NCBI GenBank assembly: GCA_022578605.1
Contig: MU394065.1
Span: 558,001 to 622,000, forward strand
Direction of reading: 5' to 3'
Length of the DNA: 64,000 nucleotides
Origin: Camillea tinctor
Taxonomy: Eukaryota; Ascomycota; Sordariomycetes; Xylariales; Xylariaceae
Under the pieces are notes generated by a model that worked only from the letters and a program-made list of their open reading frames with translations, was not told the DNA's origin and did not search any database. Position 1 is the first letter of the stretch; every line of letters starts with the position of its first letter. The position numbers and the translations under genes were made by a program. Positions 51,701 to 61,400 of the stretch are shown here, piece after piece.

Positions 51701-54700
51701 GTTTTATAAATAATTTTAATTTATAAAAGTAAATATATTTATTTTTTTTTTTATTAAATAGTATAAAAAAATTTTAAGTTTAAAATATGTTTTAAAAGTT
51801 TTTATTAAAAGTGCTAACTTAATTTTAATTATAAATATAAGTTTTTTATTAATATATATAATATTATTAATAAGTTTATTAATATTTAAAAAGTTATTTA
51901 ATAGCTAATTAAAAAATTAATTTTTTTTATAAGTAGTAAAAAAGCTTTATTAAAATGTTAAAAACTTTTTTATAATAATAATTATTTATAATAATATTAA
52001 AGTTACTTATATTAATTAATTAATTTATTTAATATATAATTAACAAAATGTTTTATAATTAAAAGCTTTAAAAAAAACTTTATATATTAACGTTTTTTAT
52101 TATAGTTTTTTATAATATAATTTAAAGTTAATATATATTTATTATTTATTAAAAATAACGTTATTAATAACTTTTATTTTTTTTATTTTTTTTAATTATA
52201 ATTACGTAATTAATAAATTTTTAATAGCTTATTATGTATATTTTTATTAATTAAAATAATAGCTTTTTATTTTATAGCTTTAAAATAATAATTTAATTAA
52301 AGGTTTTTATAATGTAAAAATAAATTAAGTTAAAAAGTTTGCTATATTATGCTTTATATAGTATTTTTTTAATAACTTTATTATAAAAATATAGTATTAT
52401 AAATAGTATATATAGTTAATATTTTTTAAATATGGTTTTTTTATTTAGTATTATATTAAAGCATTTTTTTAAAGTATAATTAAAACGTTTTATTATATTG
52501 TTTTATTTATGCTGTTATATAGCTATATAATAAAGTTAAATACTTTATTTTTTGTAAAAAAGCTTTAAAATGTTTATTATATTTTTTTTATTTTAATTTA
52601 AATATAAGCTTTTATAGCGCTATATATTTTATTTAAATTTATTTAATATTAATTTAAAATAGTTTAAAAAAAATTTAAAAATTTATTTATTAATAAAAAA
52701 GCTTAAATAAACTAAATAAAATTATTAATAAATATAGTTTAATATTTTTTTTTTAATTTTTATAATAAAAAAAATTAATTATATTAGCATAAATTTATTT
52801 TATTAATTTAATGCTTTTTTATATAGTGCTTTTATATAAGCGTTATTATAAATGGTTTATAGTATATTTATTATAAAAATAAATTTTTTTTATAAAATAA
52901 TGCTAATAAATATAAATAATAGCTTTTAAAAGCTTTAATTTTTTAAATAGTTTATTTTTTTATGTTATAAGCATATATAAAAGTAGTTAACTAAATAAAA
53001 AGCATATATTATAGCTTAAAATATTTTTTTTAATATAAATTAATTTAAAATATATAAACCGTTTTGTTAAATATATTAAAAAACTATTTTATTTTTTATA
53101 TAGCATATAGCTTTATATTTATTAACAATTATAATAAAAATTTTTTTATTATAGTTAAAAAAAATAAAGTTAATATTTACGTTAAAAACGTATAAAGCAT
53201 TAAAAATAAAAGTATAAACTTGTTTTTTATTTATTAATATATAAACTTTTTTAACGTTAATGCTTAATATAAATATAAGTTTTTTATTAATATTATTTAT
53301 AAGCAAACTTTTATAAAGTTATAAAGTTATAAAGTTTTTTTAACAATAAAATATAAAGTTAATAACTTTTAAGTTAAAAAATATAGCGTTTTATATAATA
53401 ACTGCGTAAAAAGCTATTTTTAGTTTTAAAAATTTTTATAAGGTATTATTAATAGTAAATATAGCAAAAAAGCAAAAAAATAATTAAAAAAAGCTATTAA
53501 TTAAGTAAATAATAGTAAAAAGTTTAATATTAAGCTTTAAAATACTTTTTAATGCTATATTAATAAACTTTTACTTATTATTATTATATTAAAATAAAAC
53601 TTAAATTAAAGTAATTAAAATTATTATAAAAAGTATTATAGTAAAATTTTTATTATTATTATTAAATTTATTATTATTTTTTTGCTTTTTATTTTTAATA
53701 GCTTTTTATTAATTTTTTTTTAATTTAATTACTTTACTTTTTAGCAGTTTTTTTAATAGCTTTATTTTTTTTACCGTTATTATTAACTTTACTATTATTA
53801 TTATTATTATTAATTTAATAAGTAAACTTAACTTTTTTAAAATATTGTTAATAATAATGCTTATTTTTATAATATTTATAAATATAGCACTTAATATTAA
53901 AATTATGCTTATTATTAATTTTAATAAATATAGCAATTTTTTTTTATTATTATTTTATAATTTAATATTTTGTTTTTTTTTAACTATTATTAATGTAATT
54001 TTTAATATAATATTTAATATTATAGTATTGTTAATAATAAAAAAAAAAGTTATTATGTTAAAAAAACGCAATAAAAAATGCTATATTTTTCGCTTAATTT
54101 TATTAAAAAAAGTAAATAATATAAAAAGTAAATATATTTAACTTATTATTAATATTTAAAAACTTAAGCTTAATAGTAATTTATTATAGTTATTTAATAA
54201 ATTAAACTATATTATTATTATATTTAGTTAATATTAAGTTAAAAAACTTTTTAAAATATATTTTAAAAGTAATATTATTAATAAAGTAAAAATATATAGT
54301 AAGTATTTTAAGCATTAGCAAAATAATATATTTAAAGTTTTTTTTAAAGTTAAAATTAATAATTATAAAAAGTATTTAAATAATATAACTTAAGCATTAT
54401 AAAATAATAGTATTATATACTTTAAATTAAATATTATATTAGTTATTAATAGTAATAAGTTTAATAGCTATAAAAAAAAGTAATATAAAAAGTTTAAAGC
54501 GTTTTTAAACTATGTTAAAAGTTTTATTTAATATAAGTTTAATTTTTTTATTAAAAATAAGCTATTTATTAGCGCTAATTAACTTTAAAATAGCGTTAAA
54601 GCTATTTTTTGCTGTTTTAATTATTATAATTTTAATAATAAATCTTTTTTTAACTTTTTACAATAAGTTAATGTATAATAGTTATAAATATAGCAAAATT

Positions 54701-55806
54701 TAATTTTTATTATAAAGTAAGCTATATTTATTAAGAAACTTTTAAGTTTTTTTTTTATTTAGCTATTTTTAAAGCTATTTTATAAGCTTTGCATTTTTTT
54801 AACGGTTATTTTAATGCGTTTTTTGCTATATAAAGTTTTTTATAAAATTTTTTAAAGTAGTAATAAAAAAAAATATATAAGTTTTTTTTAAAAAAAATAA
54901 TAATAAATATAAAAGCAAGTATACTATATAAAAGCTTTTAAAAATTTTTAAAAAATATATATACTTTTTAAAAATTGTTATTATTATTAAAGTTTAATAA
55001 AATTTTAATAAATAATATAATTTTAATTAAGAAATAATAATAATTTAAAGCTTATAATTTGCTTTAATAGCATAAATAAAAATATTAAAGTTAATAATAA
55101 TAAACTTAGTAGTTTAAAATTGCTGCTTAAAAATTTATTGCTAAATAATACGTTTAGTTATACTGTTTTTAAAAAATAAAAAAATTATTAAAATTATTAA
55201 AATTAATAAAGTAAAAAAAGGTTGCTTTTACTAATAAATAAAAGTAAAAGTTATAATTTTTTTTATTAATTTTTGCTATAATTAATAATTTAATTATTTA
55301 TTTATTATTAAGTTTTTTATAATAAAATTAATAATTAATTTGTTAATTTTAATAAATTTTTTTTAAAAAAAAAGCTTAAACTATATTATAATAATTAATA
55401 AAGTTTTTTAAAGTTAATGTATAAAAATATTAAAGCTTTATAATTTTAAATAAAATATTAACGTTTTAAAATATTAAATAAAGCTGTTTTAAATTTATAT
55501 TTAAAAATTTTAAAAGCTTTAATAGTTTTAGCTATTAAATAAAGCTTTTTTAATATATTTTAAACATTATAAAATACATATTTATTAATTTAAATACTAA
55601 TTTATTAAATATTATTTATTTTATAAAATAATTTAATAAAAAATAGCTTTTTTTAAATAAAAAGTTAATAACTTTTTTTAAAGTAAAAAAAGTTTTTTTA
55701 AATAAAAATTAATGTTTTAATAGCATTTTTACGCAATATAAGCTTATATAAAAATTTTAACGAAAAAACCTAATTAAGCTGCGTTATGCTAATTAAGCTT
55801 ATAATT
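48752..55806. other. Interior of the retroelement: extreme A+T block
   Basis: Seven kilobases of almost pure A+T. The remaining G and C sit mostly in AGCT, GT/AC, CG and GCA/TGC contexts. Open frames here translate to Ile/Asn/Lys/Leu/Phe strings and are meaningless. No primer-binding site could be recognised next to the right LTR. Confidence 0.9.
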
Positions 55807-55950
55807 TATTAAAGTAAAACAATAAGTAAAAAAAAAAATAAAGTATATTAGTTTAAAAAAAAGTTTAAAAAAAAGCAAAAGCTTAATATATATGTACATA
55901 TAATAGTAGTGTAGTACTGTAAAGTGAGGTGGTAACCCCATATTCCAACA
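55807..55950 (-). repeat. LTR, right copy (5' LTR of the element)
   Basis: 144 bp, gap-free match to 48599-48742 with only transitions. It keeps G at several sites where the left copy has A, and the reverse elsewhere, so both copies were mutated independently. Confidence 0.88.
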
Positions 55951-55955
55951 AGATG
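55951..55955. repeat. Target-site duplication, right copy (AGATG)
   Basis: Pairs with 48594-48598. Its ATG (55953) happens to be in frame with the HET fragment that follows. Confidence 0.8.
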
Positions 55956-57544
55956 AAAATACCACACATGCGATCGGGCCACATACTTGCCGAAAGTACT
56001 TCCTCCTCTATTTCAATAGAAAGAATACGCGATATGGTATATAAGTGCGAGCGCGAGCATGCTACTTGTGGCCCAGGGCGCCAGCAGATCCTCCCAAGGA
56101 GACTAGTCGATCTCAGCAGTTTAGATCATGATGGGTCTGATGGCGTCCAGTTCATTGAATTTACCGGCTCTACAGACGTGCGAGGGTCATATGCTTGTTT
56201 ATCTCATTGCTGGGGTAAGGAGACGATGCCCGTCACGACAATTAACGAGAATATACACGAAAATATGGAGTATATTGCCCTGGAGCTTCTACCGACAACG
56301 TTCAGAGACGCGATTACTATCACACGTAGCTTAGGGTTACGATATATTTGGATCGATTCTTTATGCATCATACAAAGTTCCGAAGAGGACTGGCAAGTCG
56401 AGTCAACCAAAATGGCTACGATCTACCAAAACTCTTTCGTAACTATAGCTGCTACATCATCTTCCGACTTTAAGGGAGGTTGCTTCGCAAAACGTGAAGG
56501 AGATATGTGTTTTCATGTCAAGTATGGAACCATTCTCGACACCACTTTAGGAGTGAGAGCCGAGGTCGAGGTCGAGTTTTCCCAGCTATATCCCTTATTT
56601 ACACGCGGATGGGTTTATCAGGAACACATGCTTTCAGGTCGCCTTCTCTATTGCAACCGTAATGAGTTTGAACTAGAGTGTCGTGAAGGTTGAGTGTGCG
56701 AGTGTGCGAGTGTGGTAATAATAAAATCATGCGTGCCGATATCAGTAGACAGCAGCGACTGCGAGCGAAGTCATACTATCACCGCCCTAGTGGTGATCGT
56801 GTGTCTAGTGCTTGGTAGACCGCGGTGAAAATGTACAGCATGCTTAACCTCACAAATCCCAGCGACAAGCTGCCCGCAATATCAGGTTGCGCTAAAGATA
56901 TGAGAAGCCCGGAACGAAGCATATATCTTGGTGAAGTGTGGGAGCACACCCTAGTAGAAGATATGCTATGGGTTACTTTAAATCACATCACAGGGTCCCG
57001 CCCTAAGGAATGGAGAGCGCCGCCATGGTCATGGGCCAGTGTTGACACTCCGGACGGAGTGGCCTTCTTGGGCGGAGGCCTTGCCAATGTAGCAGCGGGT
57101 GGGATTACATCGGTGGAGGATTTCCAAAAGAGCGTATTGGAAATAAAGTGCGAACCCAAAGGTCTGGACAAAACAGGAGAAGTAGATCCCGAATCGGTAT
57201 ACATGCGAGTGAAATGCAGATTGGGACAAGGCCACATACGTCGTGTGTGCTATCGTTGCCTCCAGGAGAAGACCGGCGGAGAGATGCGGAAGGAAAAATA
57301 TGCTCTTGGAACGGAACCATTCTTTGATGAATGGACAGAGCTAAACTATCCGCCGTGCAGGTTTGCCGTACATGGCCTGGAAAAGCGCAGCAGCAACATT
57401 TCATTATACCCAGATTTCGCTTACAACGAGACTACCCTTGACTATTCCGTCACTAACAACACGGGGTACTGTCGGTTGGGCCGGAGAGGTGTTCGGATCC
57501 CGGTTAGGCCCGGAAACTATTGTCACGATATTATAAGGGGTTAG
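55956..57544 (+). pseudogene. HET-domain gene, 3' fragment (heterokaryon-incompatibility type)
   Basis: Carries most of a HET domain (PF06985): YACLSHCWG, then LLPTTFRDAITITRSLGLRY with WIDSLCIIQ, the DW-x-x-ES-x-KMATIYQNSFVTIAAT motif and GWVYQEHMLSGRLLYC. Such domains trigger cell death on non-self recognition in ascomycetes. The frame then stops at 56691-56693. The continuation lies in a different frame and includes YHRPSGDRVSSAW, a TAG at 56816-56818, then MYSMLNLTNPSDKLPAISG and WRAPPWSWASVD, the usual HET C-terminal markers, ending at 57542-57544. The frame change coincides with three 8 bp GAGTGTG-type units, although a GTTGAG-donor intron could bypass them. TAG is one transition from CAG (CpA to TpA). 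With the upstream half removed by the transposon, the gene is dead. Confidence 0.85.
56692..56715 (+). repeat. Three 8 bp tandem units at the HET frameshift
   Basis: GAGTGTGC, GAGTGTGC, GAGTGTGG in series, located at the point where the HET reading frame changes. Gain of one 8 bp unit changes frame by the observed amount, but would not by itself explain the TGA that begins one base before the units. Confidence 0.8.
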
Positions 57545-58450
57545 GTATGCTGATATCGGCGGGGTGTAGTGTCTCCATAAAATATTCTAAGACCACAACT
57601 CCCGATGCGTGCAAACATCTTCAAGCATCCGAGACGCATAATAAGTAGGTAACCCGGGCTATGTGAGTAGATACTAATTCATTGCTAAAGAGAAAACAAA
57701 TGTCGAAAGAAAGAATATTCGGCTTGGCTAACTATAAAAGAGGCTCAAAGTTTTCCTCAGGTATTGAGTGTAATTGTGCTTGTGTTTGTATTTATAGCCA
57801 TCTTTGTTCATCAAAAATGAATCGTTGTCTATGTCTAAGGCGAGGTTATAGATGACGGAGTTGGTTTAATATACCTACCAGCCTAGCACCTACACTACTA
57901 CCTAGAATAGGGTTATAGGTTGCATACCTGGTTAGCCTATTCCGTTCCCTCGGTCAGGTACGGCGTATTGACGGAGTACAGATCGTGACTAAGTCATCTC
58001 CAGACTCCACCTACGGAGTGCCTTATTAGAATCAACTTGCAGACCGGTGTGTGCACGGACCACATTCTGTTCTCTAGCTTAGTCGCGCTTCAAGCTTAAC
58101 CTGACGTTTTCAGTGGATCAAGCTATGGCATGCTCTTCCCCAAAGTTACAAGTCCAACAACCACTAACGTAAAATCGCACGTAACACAACATTAACCCCC
58201 CCCCCCCCCAGCCCTTTCTTTCCTATCTTCATTTTTATCTTCTTCCTCTCCTTCTCTTCTATTTTCCCACATCATCAACTTTATTCGACTAACCCACAGA
58301 TCACTGTATCGCCTTACTTCAAACCCCCATCCTCCCCTGCGCTAATGCGCCAACCTTCATTCCGATTCTGGTTATTGCTGTAACACGCGATACCAACCCT
58401 AGACCAACGATCACAATCGCGATTGCGTCGGACCCAACAATGCTGTTAAT
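57545..58450. other. Intergenic: promoter of the telomere-type gene
   Basis: No gene. A C homopolymer (about 58197-58209) is followed by a strongly pyrimidine-rich plus-strand segment up to about 58270, the kind of CT-rich element found upstream of many fungal start sites. Confidence 0.6.
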
Positions 58451-61400
58451 ATGGATATGACCGCCATGTCAGATCCGCTCCAGAAGCTTGAAGCGTCGAA
58501 GAAAACCCCTATTGCCGACCTAGACCCCCAGCTGTCCGAACCAGCTACAAGATCTATCCATGGCGTTGTCACCATCACCTGGCCCTACAACTCCGTCAAG
58601 AACACCGCCGCATTCATCCTTGCCGAACCCGATTTCCGCCTTCGCCGCAACAAGGGACAAGTGCGCATCAACTTTAGCGGCCAAGCCGCCAAAGCCATAC
58701 GAGGGTCTGCACTGGGTAGCAACGATGAGGTCACCCTTAGTCTTGAAGGCGTCGAGTGGGAAACGGAGGAGGCAAAGAAGCGCCAAAGTTTACCAGGCGC
58801 TAGCCTTGACTGGCAGCTAAGATTTTCTGACAAGATACTTCTCAAGATAAAATCAGAGGAAACTGGTGAAACCAGACTTGTCACTTTACAAGATGCCTAC
58901 CCGGATGCGCCCCCGAAAGAACCTGAACGTGACGAACCACCGCCCATGGAGAGTATCCAGGTGGACGAGCCTGCCCAGCCGGACTTCGCTACCTTCACAC
59001 CAGTCAAAAACACACGAGTGGCCAAGTTAACCGACGGAGAGTTTGAGTCTCCGGCATTCTTAAAGAGGGCTAGAATGTCCTATGGTTCTTTGTTTGAGGG
59101 TGGATTTGATATCTTTGAAGATGATGGAGGGGCTCGGGGCAGGGGGCGTAAGAGATCAAGATTCGGAAGAGACAGTAGCGCATGGAGATATACCAGCCAG
59201 TCCCCTAGCCCTGAACCTGTAGTATCACATCATAGCGACGCTTCTAGCCAGGATGAGGCGCAACCTAGCTCACCCACTCGACCGAAAACCGCAGACGAAA
59301 GTTGTCAAACTATGGAGCTGGATATCCCCAGCCCTGTGCCTATACCGGTGGATACTGCTCCCGCCAATGCACCCGAAACTATAGTCCCACGGAGAGACCA
59401 GACACCAGAGCAAGCACCTACTACTAGTTCTGTTGAAACATCAGACCACAATGCCCAGACAGTTCCCCAAAATAGCTGGACAGTTGCGCCGCCTGAGGCC
59501 ACGCCCTCTTTCGCCGATACGGGCATGATAACCGACAATTCTAGCAAAGAACCTTCCTTCCAGTCTAATCCTCCAGTGAGCCCTGCAGCTAATTTCGGTA
59601 ACATATGGGATCCGGCAACTGTAGAGCATACACCAGAAAGTTTTGCGAAAGCCCAACCCACTCCTCAGTTCCCCGTCGAGACAATCCCGTCCGGCGGTAT
59701 ATCGTTTTCGACAGAACAAACGTCACCATTCAATGCGCCAAGGCCAGAAAACCATACGGATTCGCCTAGTGGAGTAGATAGACCTGATATATCTCCGGCC
59801 GCACCTATTCACCATGAATTTAGCGAAGAACCACCTGATCATGAAGAGGATCACCAGATCGAGGCTCAGCCAGTAGTGCACTACCCTTCTCTAGATGTGA
59901 CACATGAATTCGAAACCGAATCAATCCCCCACGATGCACAGACTGACTATCCATCATCATACTTAGACGATAATCAACAGCCTTCCCATGATGTAGATAT
60001 GGGGCACCCGCCATTTAACCAAGGATTCCATGCTATCACTAACTTGGCGCCCACCTCGTGGGCTACAGTCAATAATCCTCCACAAGCAACAGCTATGGCA
60101 CTAACGGATCGCCTCGATAGTGTTGAGGGATCAACACCCGACCAAGCTGTAGTGATTGATGAGAGTGACTCGGATGAAGATTTAGAGCCTGATTCGGCGG
60201 CCGCGGAGGGTGCTGTCGAGAACGATCGCACCAATACCTTAGATGTGTATGAAGATGCGAACGTTAAAGATGATGTTGACGCGCGGTACTCGGATGAAGA
60301 TGATGAGCTCGAGTACGACGAGGATGATATCGGCGACTATGATATAAGGAACTATCCAGACGATGATGAGGACGATAGTCATGATGAGGATATGCAGCAA
60401 CACAAGTTGGAGCCTGAATTTGAAGATGAAGGAAGTTATGACGAGGGGGACGAAGATGATGAAGATCTCGAATATGAGAGCGAGTATGAAATGGATATGG
60501 AAGAGCCCCAACAGGCGCCACCACATGTGACACCGTCAAAACCAACAGTCATAGATCTTATCTCATCTTCGGAGGATGAAGGAGAGGAAGAGGACAGCGG
60601 TCATGCCAACCGACCGGCAGCCCCAGCTCAGCCCGTTCCAGACCAAGTATCGCAGCATCGGCAGCTAGTGCTCTCTAACCACGTGCCAAATCAATCCCCC
60701 AGGTATGGTCCTCCTAGTGATATAAAGGGAGGTGAATCGAATCACCATCTTGGCGCTTCAGATGCTGTTATATCCTCTGAAGATGAAGGAATTGCGTCTG
60801 AACTGGAAGAAGATGGGATTTCTATTCAATCTGAAGGTGATGATGCTGAAGATGAAGAAGATGATGACGATGAAGAAGACGACGAAGAGGACGAAGAAGA
60901 GGACGAAGAGGAGGAGGAGGAGGAGGAGGGGGAAGAAGGAGGGGTACAGGGAGAAGAACTGGAAGAGGAAGGGGAAGATGAATACGAAGATGAAGATGAC
61001 GACGAAGAGGGTGAAAGCTTTGGTGATGAGGTTTCCGAATTTAGTGCCGAAGAATTTGCAGAGACAGAGGCTACCAGAAATCCGATGAACCAGCTCCCAT
61101 CCCCACTACGACAGCTCCCAGAGCCAATCTTTCAAGACAACATCACTACCATTTCAGAGGCCGATAATTCCACGCAGCAATCTACAGCGACTAGAAATGA
61201 CGAAGATGTAATGCAACTTGACGAAGAACCAGATAATGTAACTCCTGTACCGATGTCTGCAGCCGATGGACTCGAAATTTTGAGTCGAGCCGTAGAAAAC
61301 GAATCAAGCGGACAAGGCCACCCCCAACTAGCAAAGTCTGTTGATCGCACTGTTATGGACACCACTTTCCCTAACACTAAGGAAACTCCCATGGTCACCG

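Larger units (their letters stand above)
48599..55950 (-). mobile_element. LTR retrotransposon, RIP-degraded, inside the HET gene
   Basis: A 7352 bp insertion bounded by two direct repeats of exactly 144 bp and a 5 bp target duplication. The LTRs align without gaps and differ at about 20 sites, all transitions. The minus-strand polypurine tract AAGGGGGAA next to the 48742 LTR edge shows that the element is transcribed leftward: the 5' LTR is 55807-55950 and the 3' LTR 48599-48742. The interior is nearly all A and T, with CpA and TpG strongly depleted, the mark of repeat-induced point mutation. No gag or pol sequence can be read and stop codons are everywhere, so copia or gypsy cannot be decided. 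It is certainly inactive. Confidence 0.88.

Noticed and set aside
53076..54703. Several 60-100 codon frames in the A+T block
   Set aside because: Composed almost only of Ile, Asn, Lys, Leu and Phe; by-products of RIP.
55929..55952. HET fragment starting inside the LTR (GTG at 55929)
   Set aside because: Those codons are LTR sequence that is open by chance; host sequence starts at the target duplication.
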